Origin: an uncultured Desulfobulbaceae bacterium
GTDB lineage: Bacteria > Desulfobacterota > Desulfobulbia > Desulfobulbales > Desulfocapsaceae
DNA: 42,121 bases
Direction: 5' to 3'
Assembly: GCA_947311315.1 (NCBI GenBank)
Contig: CAMZKN010000060.1
Location: 1-42,121, forward strand
This document shows, one piece after another, positions 9,972 to 18,081 of this stretch. Numbering within the stretch: the stretch's first letter is position 1; every line of letters begins with the position of its first letter. The position numbers and the translations under genes are program-made. The notes beneath the pieces are model-generated. The model was not told the origin of the DNA. It saw only the letters and a list, made by a program, of their open reading frames with translations, and made no database searches.

Positions 9972-10574
9972 ATGAATGTTCCTGAATCAATTCGCAATGA
10001 AAAAGATTTCCAGGAATGCGTCACGTTTCATGGTCATACCTGTATGGGTGTAACCATAGGATATCTCGCAGCAAAGCTTGCAATGAAGCTTCTGGAGCAC
10101 AAACGATCAATCGACGAAGAACTTATCACAATTGTTGAAAATGATGCATGCTGCTGTGATGCCATCCAGGTTCTAACGGGCTGCACATTCGGTAAAGGAA
10201 ATTTCTTTTTTAAAGATTACGGCAAGATGGCCTTTACCTTTGGCAATCGAAGTAATGGGAAAGCCATTCGTCTTCTTCTAAAGCCCGAAGTCTTTGCTGT
10301 ACCGGAACAGGAACAAAAACTCCTCGAACTGATTCGCTCGGGCAAAGCTTCCCCGGAAGATATTAAAAAATATGAAACGATGACCGAGACCAGAGAAACA
10401 GATCTGTTTTCCGGTGGGCCGGAGGCTTTTTTCGACGTCCAGGACATCGAGATGACGCTGCCACCAACCGCCACCAGAGCACCTTCAACGCCTTGCGTCA
10501 TATGCGGTGAAATGGTTCTGCAAACCAAACTCAAAGAAGTAAACGGCCAGATGATTTGTAAAAGCTGCCAGTAA
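9972..10574 (+). CDS. FmdE-family protein with C-terminal zinc ribbon
   Basis: 200 residues from ATG 9972, preceded by GGAG. A longer frame to 9813 runs into the divergent neighbour and is not credible. The core holds FHGHTCMGVTIGY and NDACCCDAIQVLTGCTFGKG, the conserved His/Cys residues of the FmdE domain first named in formylmethanofuran dehydrogenase operons of methanogens. The last 30 residues carry CVICGE and CKSC, a four-cysteine zinc ribbon. Stand-alone FmdE proteins are frequent in sulfate reducers and other anaerobes and often lie near molybdopterin or metal genes, but their activity is not established. No formylmethanofuran dehydrogenase subunits occur here, so the role is open: metal binding or redox-cofactor handling is an inference. 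Confidence 0.87.
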   Translation: MNVPESIRNEKDFQECVTFHGHTCMGVTIGYLAAKLAMKLLEHKRSIDEELITIVENDACCCDAIQVLTGCTFGKGNFFFKDYGKMAFTFGNRSNGKAIRLLLKPEVFAVPEQEQKLLELIRSGKASPEDIKKYETMTETRETDLFSGGPEAFFDVQDIEMTLPPTATRAPSTPCVICGEMVLQTKLKEVNGQMICKSCQ

Positions 10575-10575
10575 G

Positions 10576-10612
10576 TTGACACCTTGTCACGCATGTAGTA
10601 TTGTTTCTACAT
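10576..10612 (+). promoter_or_regulatory. Promoter and operator of the toxin-antitoxin module
   Basis: TTGACA (10576-10581), a 17-base spacer, then TATTGT (10599-10604): a near-consensus promoter 30 bases upstream of the antitoxin start. A perfect inverted repeat, ATGTAG (10593-10598) and CTACAT (10607-10612) with an eight-base centre, covers the -10 element. Phd-type antitoxins repress their own promoters through such palindromes, so this is the probable autoregulatory operator. The -35 element starts two bases after the FmdE-like stop. Confidence 0.7.
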
Positions 10613-10633
10613 AGTTAAGCTAGGGAGAATCAT

Positions 10634-10891
10634 ATGACTATGACAACAATTACCAGTCGCACATTTAATCAGGATATTAGCAAAGCAAAAAGAAATGCCG
10701 CGCATGGTCCTGTTATTATAACAGATAGAGGGCGACCCGCTCACGTTTTGCTCACCATTGAACAGTATCAAAAAATTACCGGAAAAGAGAAGTCCATCCT
10801 TGATCTTCTGGCTATGCCGCATCTTGCCGAAGTTGATTTAGACCCACCCATCATAGATGATACATTTTTCATACCTGCGGATTTGTCTTAA
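10634..10891 (+). CDS. Phd/YefM-family antitoxin
   Basis: 85 residues. The N-terminal part (TITSRTFNQDISKAKRNA, then GPVIITDRGRPAHVLLT) is the DNA-binding dimerisation fold of Phd/YefM antitoxins. The C-terminal 30 residues, rich in Asp and Pro, would wrap the toxin. The start ATG 10634 follows GGGAGA; a second ATG lies two codons later. The stop shares a base with the toxin start (TAATG), the coupling typical of type II modules. It probably neutralises the PIN nuclease and represses the operon through the palindrome at 10593-10612. Confidence 0.9.
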   Translation: MTMTTITSRTFNQDISKAKRNAAHGPVIITDRGRPAHVLLTIEQYQKITGKEKSILDLLAMPHLAEVDLDPPIIDDTFFIPADLS

Positions 10892-11331
10892 TGTATGTAC
10901 TCGACACAAATGTTATCTCTGAATTACGTAAGGCTAAAACGGGCAAGTTGGACGGTAATGTAAAAAAATGGGCCGAAAGTGTTCCCCCGTCATCTCTATT
11001 TTTATCGTCAATAACGATTTTGGAATTAGAACTCGGCATATTACTCAAAGAAAGAAAAGATATTCAACAGGGGCAACTTCTTCGAACATGGCTGAACCAG
11101 CATGTTTTACCAACGTTTCTCAATCAGATTTTAGATATCGACACAGCCGTGGCCCAATGTTGTGCAGCACTACATGTACCGAACCCTCGTCCCCAACGTG
11201 ATGCACTCATTGCCGCAACAGCAATTGTGCATAGCATGACACTTGTGACACGCAATATTTCAGATTTTACATCCACGGGCGTAACGTTACTTAACCCGTG
11301 GGAAAATCCTTGTGATAAAAAAATAACCTGA
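10891..11331 (+). CDS. PIN-domain toxin ribonuclease (VapC/FitB-like)
   Basis: 146 residues. It starts MYVLDTNVISELRK, the first acidic residue of the PIN active site (D5) in the FitB/VapC style. Further conserved acids appear in ITILELELGI, in PQRDALIAATA and in NISDF. PIN toxins are Mg2+-dependent nucleases that cut tRNA, rRNA or mRNA when freed from the antitoxin. The length is normal and all motif residues are present, so it is likely active. It is cotranscribed with the Phd-type antitoxin. Antitoxin type and PIN type are mixed freely in such modules, so a vapC symbol is not assigned. Confidence 0.9.
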   Translation: MYVLDTNVISELRKAKTGKLDGNVKKWAESVPPSSLFLSSITILELELGILLKERKDIQQGQLLRTWLNQHVLPTFLNQILDIDTAVAQCCAALHVPNPRPQRDALIAATAIVHSMTLVTRNISDFTSTGVTLLNPWENPCDKKIT

Positions 11332-11344
11332 TTGCCCGGTTTTT

Positions 11345-12496
11345 CTACAGATCTCGAGGTTTATTGCGGGCTTTAAATGTTATGCGATGATAGGCCTTGG
11401 TCGTGACCTTTTGTGTAAGGCTGCGAATCCCGGCAATGGGGTTTTTTATTCGCATAGTCGAGCGGTTGCGAATCACCTTGCCCATGGTCTCTGTTCTGAT
11501 TTTTCCGTCATTCTCATTGATTACGCTACATAGAATAGCAAAGAGGTTCTGCTCTTCAAGCACCCGACGACGCGCCTCAATAATATAGGGCAGCCGGTCT
11601 TCATACTCATCGTTTGCCAAATGGCTGTTAATGATCTCTTTTGCCCGTTTAAAATCGTTAATATCAATGGGGATAAAACTCTCTTTAGGGAAATAATCGG
11701 CAGCGTTTGGCGCTCCGTGATAAAATGGCAGGGTATAACCAAGAAATGCGTCGGGCAGTTTTTCCGTCAGATGATGATCGTAGACATGATTTTCCACAGC
11801 TATATGATAACGGTACGGATCAAGTGCCTCCGCTTTATCGAGCATGGGGTTCACTCCATGACCAAATATATCCAGTTCCGGCAGATCATCTTTTAACCGC
11901 CAGGTAAAATCAACACGGGTTGAATGCAGGGTCACGTTGCCGGTTCTCTTGGAACAGACGGTGGAGATCATCTTCGTTTTAACAGGAGGCGGAGTTGCCA
12001 TCATCTGATCCCAGGTGATAAACTCTCCCTCACCAAAAGGCAAGCCATAGTGCCAGATCAAGCCGGGATGATGAAAAATGACATGGGGATGTTTCATTGC
12101 CCACGGTTCCTGAAACGTCAGGATATGACCAAACTGACGCAGGTAGTCGGTACCGAAAACAGTTATAGTTGAAGGCTCTCCTGTAAGAAGTATTGTTCGT
12201 TCACGAGGGCATGGTAGTTTTTCTTCGGTGAAAAAACTCTCACCGGTTGGCAGATCCTGATAAACCACCAGCCAGTCATACTCATTGCAATCCACATCAA
12301 ATTCAAAAAGACAGTTGTCCCACTGGGGAAAAGACTTTGGAAACTGGCGCAGAAAACCGGCAATCGAGTGTCCCTTTTTCAGCCCGCGGTGCATAAATTT
12401 TACTTTAAATGTATGTTCCTGCGGCGGAAGAGATTCGAGATCCTTCTCCTGGATTAAACCTTCACTGTTGGTAAATGAAAAAAATTCTTTTGACAA
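11345..12496 (-). CDS. GT10-family (alpha-1,3-fucosyltransferase-like) glycosyltransferase
   Basis: 383 residues from TTG 12496, backed by GAGGA five bases upstream. The C-terminal half holds RYHIAVENHVYDHHLTEKLP followed by DAFLGYTLPFYHGAPNAADYFP. This matches the donor-binding region of family 10 fucosyltransferases (ENS...YITEKLWNAF..GTVPVV.G.P). These transfer fucose, or a related sugar, from GDP to a cell-surface glycan. No signal peptide or membrane segment is evident, and a basic tail may hold it at the membrane. It stands alone, convergent with the PIN toxin and without GDP-fucose synthesis genes nearby, which suggests an isolated glycan-decorating gene. The sugar donor is unproven. 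Confidence 0.8.
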   Translation of the reverse strand: MSKEFFSFTNSEGLIQEKDLESLPPQEHTFKVKFMHRGLKKGHSIAGFLRQFPKSFPQWDNCLFEFDVDCNEYDWLVVYQDLPTGESFFTEEKLPCPRERTILLTGEPSTITVFGTDYLRQFGHILTFQEPWAMKHPHVIFHHPGLIWHYGLPFGEGEFITWDQMMATPPPVKTKMISTVCSKRTGNVTLHSTRVDFTWRLKDDLPELDIFGHGVNPMLDKAEALDPYRYHIAVENHVYDHHLTEKLPDAFLGYTLPFYHGAPNAADYFPKESFIPIDINDFKRAKEIINSHLANDEYEDRLPYIIEARRRVLEEQNLFAILCSVINENDGKIRTETMGKVIRNRSTMRIKNPIAGIRSLTQKVTTKAYHRITFKARNKPRDL

Positions 12497-12843
12497 TTAG
12501 TCCTCGTATTCGATAAAAGTATTGCTTTTGACCGGTTTCAACAATCGGCCCGCACATCCTAGTGCACACCGCGATTGACATCAATATTTTTTCACACTTC
12601 AACTTCTACCTGGTGTCTTTCCACAAATGAAATATTTTATTCTAAATCGAGGCGCACGATGAATTTAACCGCAGGTATATACACGATATTCCAAGGATTA
12701 AATTTTGAGAGCAACGAAGAGTTGGATAAAATGGCCATTTATGGACAGGCACTACCTAAGGATTCAACGACTGGACAGACCATAAAATGACCACTAAGGT
12801 GTAGGTTACAATATCTTTCTGCCCAACAACATATAAGACACAT
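12497..12843. other. Intergenic region between divergent GT10 and SLC13 genes
   Basis: About 350 bases, presumably holding both divergent promoters; no clear sigma70 pair or hairpin was identified. It contains the small ORF annotated at 12659-12790. Confidence 0.5.
12659..12790 (+). CDS. Possible small protein, 43 residues
   Basis: ATG 12659 is preceded by GAGG at a good distance (six bases). The frame runs 43 codons to a TGA 53 bases before the SLC13 carrier start. The product is mostly hydrophilic after a short apolar start and matches no family I recognise. It could be a true small protein, a translated leader for the carrier, or chance. Conservation in relatives would decide. Confidence 0.25.
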   Translation: MNLTAGIYTIFQGLNFESNEELDKMAIYGQALPKDSTTGQTIK

Positions 12844-14619
12844 ATGAATATCTGGACTATTTCCGCAATACTTCTTCTCACGTTTTACCTTCTTATAACG
12901 GAGAAAATTTCCGTCGATCTCACAGCAATCGGTCTTATGGTGCTCCTTGTTGTCAGCAAAATATTGACACCGGCCGAAGCCGTTACCGGATTTGCCAATC
13001 CGGCTGTTATTACGGTCGGCGCCATGTTTGTCGTCTCCAAAGGAATGATGCGTACCGGCGGGGTCGAGTTTCTCGGCAGAAAAATTATAGGACTTTCCGG
13101 CGGCAACTACAAGCTGGCCCTGATTATCATTTTGCTCTCTGTGGCTCTTGCTTCAGCATTTATCAATAACACCCCGGTGGTGATTCTCTTTATCCCTGTT
13201 GTCATGGCTATGTGCTGCGAATTTGGCCTCAGCCCATCCAAATTTCTTATTCCCGTCTCCTACGCCTCCATTCTTGCCGGTACATGCACGTTGATCGGCA
13301 CTTCAACCAATATAATCATCAGTGATTTAAGTGTCAGTTTCGGTTATAGCGGCCTGACCATGTTTGAACTGGCCAAGCTCGGAGTTCCAATTGCAGTGGC
13401 AGGTATTATTTTTCTCTATATTTTCGCACCCAAAATCCTGCCCGCCCTTACCAACCCTATCTGTCGACTACAAGACAGTGATCATCGCGAATACCTGGCA
13501 GAACTGAAAATTCCGGTAAAAAGTTCCTTTATCGGCAAAACGGTCGCCGATATTTTCAACGGGAAATATCCGAGTATTAAGGTGATCGAACTCATTAATA
13601 AATCACACATTTACCGACCTGGAAGGATCGCCCCATTAATTAACCAGGGAGATATTCTACTGGTGAAAGGATCGCTGAACGATCTTGTGGCAATTTTGCA
13701 CAATGAGGATATTGAGCTACCTTCCACGGAAAAAGAACTTGTGCTCGGCCCGCAAAAAGATGCTCCCATTGTAGTAGAACTCATCATCTCACCCAACTCG
13801 TCTCTGCGTCGCCTTCGCCTGGAACAGACGGAACTTGCCATGGATGACGGAGTCAATATCATTGCGGTAAAGCGCTCCAATCTCCATATTTCAGAAAGGC
13901 AGATCCACGATGTTCTTCTACAGACAGGAGATATCCTGCTCATATGGTGCCATCAAAGCAAACTGGAATCCATACGTTCCAGTACGGATTATATCGTTAT
14001 TGAAGATGTGTACGAAGAACTGGTGCACAAACGAAAAGCGTGGTGGTCGATAATCAATTTCATCTGCATGATCGGCACGGCAACCCTTGGTCTGGCCGAC
14101 ATCATGACCTGCGCCCTGACGGCAGCTTTTCTGATGATCATCACCGGGTGCCTGCAGATGCGTGATGCTTACAAAGCACTACAGGGGGATATACTGCTGC
14201 TCATTGCGGGTACCATAGCCCTCGGCGTTGCCATGCAGAAAACGGGAGCAAGTGAGCTCTATGCCCAGACATTTCTCAGCTTTTTTACAGGTTTTTCGCC
14301 CACCATCGTGCTCGGCGCAATTATCCTGCTCACCAGTATCTGTACCCAACTCTTAAGTAACAACGCCACGGCCGTTCTGCTCCTGCCCATTGCTATCTCC
14401 ACGGCACTTGGACTTGGAGTTGATCCCAAACCTTTTATTGTCGGCATCTGTTTTGGTGCCAGCGCCTGCTTTGCAACACCGGTTGGTTATCAAACAAATT
14501 TAATGGTTTACGGCCCAGGCGGTTACAGCTTTATGGACTATATGAAACTGGGTATTCCACTCAACGTATTTGTGGTGGTCGCCTCTACGATTTTTATCCC
14601 ACTCATATGGCCTTTTTAG
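12844..14619 (+). CDS. SLC13/DASS-family transporter with two RCK_C domains
   Basis: 591 residues. The N-terminal 200 residues form about six membrane segments, including AFINNTPVVILFIPVV and the loop TCTLIGTSTNII, the conserved SNT-type sodium/anion motif. A soluble central part (about 215-385) carries two TrkA-C (RCK_C) regulatory domains. Five or six more membrane segments follow, with the second motif QLLSNNATAVLLLPIA and a CFATPVGYQTNLMV loop. This is the usual plan of the bacterial SLC13-RCK subgroup, which includes sulfate and dicarboxylate carriers. It probably imports an anion with Na+. In a sulfate reducer sulfate is a reasonable guess, but the sequence does not settle the substrate. 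The upstream ribosome site is poor. The gene ends 14 bases from the convergent zinc peptidase. Confidence 0.88.
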   Translation: MNIWTISAILLLTFYLLITEKISVDLTAIGLMVLLVVSKILTPAEAVTGFANPAVITVGAMFVVSKGMMRTGGVEFLGRKIIGLSGGNYKLALIIILLSVALASAFINNTPVVILFIPVVMAMCCEFGLSPSKFLIPVSYASILAGTCTLIGTSTNIIISDLSVSFGYSGLTMFELAKLGVPIAVAGIIFLYIFAPKILPALTNPICRLQDSDHREYLAELKIPVKSSFIGKTVADIFNGKYPSIKVIELINKSHIYRPGRIAPLINQGDILLVKGSLNDLVAILHNEDIELPSTEKELVLGPQKDAPIVVELIISPNSSLRRLRLEQTELAMDDGVNIIAVKRSNLHISERQIHDVLLQTGDILLIWCHQSKLESIRSSTDYIVIEDVYEELVHKRKAWWSIINFICMIGTATLGLADIMTCALTAAFLMIITGCLQMRDAYKALQGDILLLIAGTIALGVAMQKTGASELYAQTFLSFFTGFSPTIVLGAIILLTSICTQLLSNNATAVLLLPIAISTALGLGVDPKPFIVGICFGASACFATPVGYQTNLMVYGPGGYSFMDYMKLGIPLNVFVVVASTIFIPLIWPF

Positions 14620-14633
14620 CTCAGTTCTGTATT

Positions 14634-15479
14634 CTATCGAAAGGTATTACACTGGCCTATTTCACCACCACTCAACCCTGTACGGAACCAGTGCACACGC
14701 TGCCTGGAACTACCATGGGTGAAAGAATCGGGAACAACATATCCCTTCGATCTCTTTTGCAGACTGTCATCACCAATCATACTCGCTGCATTCAAGGCCT
14801 CTTCCACATCCCCCGGTTCAAGGATATTTCTTACCCGATCAGCATGATTGGCCCAAACTCCGGCAAAACAGTCGGCCTGTAACTCAAGCTTTACCGACAG
14901 TTTATTATAACCGGTTTTTGACAGAGTCGACCGTTTGGCCTGAACCTTTGCGCTAATACCAAGCAAATTCTGTACATGATGTCCAATCTCATGAGCTATG
15001 ACATACGCCTGGGCGAAATCACCCGGTGCATTGAGATTCTGTTTAAGTTCATTATAAAAATTCAGATCAATGTACACTTTCCTGTCCGCCGGGCAGTAAA
15101 AGGGGCCGGTTGCCGACTGGGCATAACCACATGCGGACTTCACAGAACCGGTAAAAAGAACAAGTCGCGGTTTCTCATATGAACGGCCAGCCTGCCGAAA
15201 GATTTCATCCCAGGTATCTTCGGTATCAGCCAGCACCACTGAAACAAAATCGGCAAGCCGATCCTGCTGAGGGCTTGTTTGTACTGTCCGTTGTTCTGTG
15301 GCTTGTGGCTCTCCGGTGAGATTTGAGTTAAGGATCACCGAGGGGTCAATGCCAAAATACATCCCCACCAGTGCGAGAAGGATTATGCCGATACCACCGC
15401 CTTTTACCTTCCCCCGAGTGATGCGAACACCACGCCTGTCTTCAACATTACTGCTTCTACGTCCTGTTTTCCAACGCAT
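14634..15479 (-). CDS. ypfJ: YpfJ-type neutral zinc metallopeptidase
   Basis: 281 residues. ATG 15479 follows a purine-rich GGGAGGGAGAAGG site. A basic N-terminus (RWKTGRRSSNVEDRRG) and one membrane segment at about residues 27-44 anchor it, with the rest probably periplasmic. The catalytic motif HEIGHH lies near residue 163 and is followed by the family features ELQADCFAGVWANH and GDDSLQKRS. Length and layout match the YpfJ family (E. coli YpfJ about 287 residues), a conserved but uncharacterised peptidase group. It is convergent with the SLC13 carrier and 52 bases from the DUF2959 gene in the same direction. Confidence 0.9.
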   Translation of the reverse strand: MRWKTGRRSSNVEDRRGVRITRGKVKGGGIGIILLALVGMYFGIDPSVILNSNLTGEPQATEQRTVQTSPQQDRLADFVSVVLADTEDTWDEIFRQAGRSYEKPRLVLFTGSVKSACGYAQSATGPFYCPADRKVYIDLNFYNELKQNLNAPGDFAQAYVIAHEIGHHVQNLLGISAKVQAKRSTLSKTGYNKLSVKLELQADCFAGVWANHADRVRNILEPGDVEEALNAASMIGDDSLQKRSKGYVVPDSFTHGSSRQRVHWFRTGLSGGEIGQCNTFR

Positions 15480-15531
15480 GACCTTCTCCCTCCCGTAGTG
15501 TCAAACCTTGCCCAAAAGATCCAGTCAATAG

Positions 15532-16194
15532 TTATTGAATCTCAGCAATAAAACTGTTTGAAGACTCAATGGCAGCATTCATTTTCTGCAAAAGATTATG
15601 TATCTCATCTTTTAGATTAGCAAACTCGCCTTGGAGCGACCCAATAGCCTGAGCATTAAGATTATGCTTTAAGAATAAAACATTGTCTTTAAAAAGTCGT
15701 AACACAGGCTCCATACTCTCTTCAGCCTTTTTCATACTTATCAGCATTTCCTTATATTTCGACTGAGTACTTTTCAGCTGTTCCTTACTCACGCGACGGA
15801 GATCTTTACTCTGATACTGCTCAAGCTCATCTTCCCATTCATCAAAAAGCGCTTCGGCAACTGACTCCACACTCTCAATACGATCCGATACTTTTTCTGC
15901 CGCATCTTCACTTTTATCATACTCACTACTGAGACTGTCATACGCTCTTTTCAGATCTGTATCTTTGAGTTGTACAACAGAATCAAACTGCTCAAGTGCA
16001 GACTTAAACTGTTCCTGAGCTGCGCTCTGGGAATCTCTGGCGTTCTCCACACGATCGACCATAATATCACGTTTATGATTGCCAACCTTTTCCATAGCGC
16101 TATAATACGTCTTGGAACAGCCGCTGAAAATCAGCATAAAACAAACCATCATAAACAGAGAAAACAACACATTTTTTTTCACTTTACTGACCAT
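15532..16194 (-). CDS. DUF2959-type coiled-coil lipoprotein
   Basis: 220 residues from ATG 16194, chosen for AGGAGG eight bases upstream; an ATG at 16251 without a ribosome site is rejected. Residues 1-27 form a signal peptide ending in IFSGC, a clear lipobox, so it should be a lipid-anchored envelope protein. The mature part is almost entirely charged helix (YYSAMEKVGNHKRDIMVDRV and onward) with coiled-coil periodicity. The YSAMEKVGxHKRDI start is characteristic of the DUF2959 family, whose function is unknown. A structural or scaffolding role in the periplasm is an inference from the coiled coil. Confidence 0.8.
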   Translation of the reverse strand: MVSKVKKNVLFSLFMMVCFMLIFSGCSKTYYSAMEKVGNHKRDIMVDRVENARDSQSAAQEQFKSALEQFDSVVQLKDTDLKRAYDSLSSEYDKSEDAAEKVSDRIESVESVAEALFDEWEDELEQYQSKDLRRVSKEQLKSTQSKYKEMLISMKKAEESMEPVLRLFKDNVLFLKHNLNAQAIGSLQGEFANLKDEIHNLLQKMNAAIESSNSFIAEIQ

Positions 16195-16244
16195 CAAATG
16201 ATCCTCCTGTGTACAAATAGTAAAAAATTCAACCCATTGAAAAC

Positions 16245-16715
16245 ATGACACCAGCTATTAATACAGCCAAAAAACATAACATTCCCTTCAAGACCCATCA
16301 ATATACCCACGACCCTACCCACGATTCATACGGAAAGGAAGCGGCAGAAAAACTTGATATTCCGGAAGAACAGGTCTTTAAAACTCTGATCGTTCAGCTT
16401 GATGGCGGTAACCGCCTTGCAGTGGCAGTGGTGCCGGTCTCCTCAATGCTGAACATGAAACTCACGGCCAAAGCGGCCAGAGCCAAAAAAGCAGCAATGG
16501 CCGATAAAAAAATCGTTGAAAGAGCAACGGGCTACATACTGGGTGGGGTCAGCCCATTGGGACAAAAAAAGAAGCTGACAACAATCATCGACGCCTCTGC
16601 AAACAATTTTTCAACAATCTATGTCAGTGCAGGCCGAAGGGGGCTGGAAATAGAGCTCCAGCCAGCAGACCTTGCCGACATGACCGAAGCAATCTTCGCC
16701 AAGATCACCCAGTAG
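16245..16715 (+). CDS. ybaK: YbaK/EbsC-type aminoacyl-tRNA deacylase
   Basis: 156 residues, the normal length for YbaK. The N-terminal THDPTHDSYGKEAAEKL, the EEQVFKTLIVQLDG segment with the conserved catalytic-pocket lysine, and GYILGGVSPLGQKKKLTTII are hallmarks of the family. YbaK hydrolyses Cys-tRNA(Pro) made in error by prolyl-tRNA synthetase and acts in the cytosol together with that enzyme. The start is ATG 16245 with only a weak upstream purine run. It is divergent from the DUF2959 gene over 50 bases. Confidence 0.92.
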   Translation: MTPAINTAKKHNIPFKTHQYTHDPTHDSYGKEAAEKLDIPEEQVFKTLIVQLDGGNRLAVAVVPVSSMLNMKLTAKAARAKKAAMADKKIVERATGYILGGVSPLGQKKKLTTIIDASANNFSTIYVSAGRRGLEIELQPADLADMTEAIFAKITQ

Positions 16716-16735
16716 AGCGTTTCTCAGAAGGCCGT

Positions 16736-17515
16736 TTAACGCTCCTCCCACACAGGATTACGCTTATCAAAAAAGGCCTGAACACCTTCTTTTGCATCCT
16801 TTGTGGTACAAAGTCTGGCAAAAAACTCATTCATCATATCGAACTGTTTCAAATAGTCCATATCTTCAGAAGCATAATACCCTTCTTTAGCTATCTGTAC
16901 TGCAATAGGGCTTTTCTGTGCAAGCTCTTCCGCCCATTTCATGGCCTCTTCATCCAACTCTTCTTTAGGAACTATCCGGTTAAGCAACCCCATAGACTGA
17001 GCCTCACGGGCTTTAATCAAAGTTCCATATAATAATAATTCAAGAGCTTTTTTTCGTCCAACACATCTGGCGACTGGAATTATCGGGCCCACACAATTTA
17101 AACCGACATTAATCGCCGTAAGTCCCATCTTGATATGATCTGCGGCAATGGCAAGATCGGCCGCAGCAACAAGACCCATACCATTTGCAACAGCCGTTCC
17201 CTGAACCTGTGCAATCACCGGTTTTTTCATGCCGGCAATGGTCACCAGTGGCCGTTCCATATGTTCTATCCAGGCTCGATATTCCATTGCGGATTTACCG
17301 GCAAGTTCTGTGACATCAATACCGGCACAGAATACCCGTCCCGCCCCTTTGAGCAAAACAACCCGAACTTTGGAATCAGCGTCCATGGCGAGCAGCGCCT
17401 GAACAAGTTCTTCCGCCAACAGGCTGTTAAAAGTATTTAATTGATCGGGCCGATTCAGTGTAATAACACCGACGAAACGTTCTCCAACTTCAGTGACAAG
17501 ATGCGTATAGGACAT
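16736..17515 (-). CDS. Enoyl-CoA hydratase/isomerase (crotonase) family protein
   Basis: 259 residues with the crotonase fold. The first oxyanion-hole segment (FCAGIDVTEL) and the second (QGTAVANGMGLVAAADLAIA) are intact. At the catalytic site typical hydratases have a PE pair after the FG(L)P element; here the segment reads GLTAINVGLNCVG, so the first catalytic glutamate (rat Glu144) is absent. The second (Glu164) has a counterpart in KALELLLYG. The reaction may therefore differ from simple hydration, for example isomerisation, hydrolysis or decarboxylation. A leaderless single gene, convergent with ybaK. Confidence 0.87.
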   Translation of the reverse strand: MSYTHLVTEVGERFVGVITLNRPDQLNTFNSLLAEELVQALLAMDADSKVRVVLLKGAGRVFCAGIDVTELAGKSAMEYRAWIEHMERPLVTIAGMKKPVIAQVQGTAVANGMGLVAAADLAIAADHIKMGLTAINVGLNCVGPIIPVARCVGRKKALELLLYGTLIKAREAQSMGLLNRIVPKEELDEEAMKWAEELAQKSPIAVQIAKEGYYASEDMDYLKQFDMMNEFFARLCTTKDAKEGVQAFFDKRNPVWEER

Positions 17516-17610
17516 TGACTACCTCTCTGAATAAATATGTACAACAAGATCACCATTACTCGTGACTTTTACGGTCTCTTATTGCCGTATGCTGAAGTTA
17601 CCATTTCTCA

Positions 17611-17931
17611 TCAAATCGGTGGGGCAATGGTAACGAGAATTCGCATATTGGTGGAAGCCCTGACTCCATGGGGCTCACGAATTTCTGAAATAAGCATATC
17701 GCCTGGTTTTGCAGCTATTTCCATATCATTTTCAGCAAGAAAAAATCCGTTGCCTTCAAGAACCTGAATGGACAGATCTCCGTCCAGATCATGGGAATGA
17801 ACCGGGAATGTTACACCCGCTTCAAGGTTAAAGTTGATGATTTTAAAATAGGATGAATCTTCAACCAGAAAAAAGCGTTTCATTGCTCCAGCTTTAAATT
17901 CATTTGTATCTGCGAGATTAAGTACTTTCAT
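17611..17931 (-). CDS. Small single-domain cupin protein
   Basis: 106 residues forming one cupin barrel: motif 1 in FPVHSHDLDGDLSIQVLEG, motif 2 in PGDMLISEIREPHGVRA. The His residues of motif 1 (HSH) and the later His of motif 2 would bind a divalent metal. It resembles small anti-sigma or metal-binding cupins, but no ligand or partner can be inferred. It lies between the crotonase gene and the MltB gene, all leftward, with gaps of about 95 and 150 bases, so it is probably transcribed on its own. Confidence 0.8.
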   Translation of the reverse strand: MKVLNLADTNEFKAGAMKRFFLVEDSSYFKIINFNLEAGVTFPVHSHDLDGDLSIQVLEGNGFFLAENDMEIAAKPGDMLISEIREPHGVRASTNMRILVTIAPPI

Positions 17932-18081
17932 AACTGTTTTCCTTTAAGGTTAATCTGATTATAAACGGAAAAGACACATACACTGTGTACATGGTGTCAT
18001 CTCACTATAAACATCCTAATAGAATTACTTCTCAAAGTTTTCCATAACTGAACAATTCTTTCTTTTTCGAACCGTTCCCGG

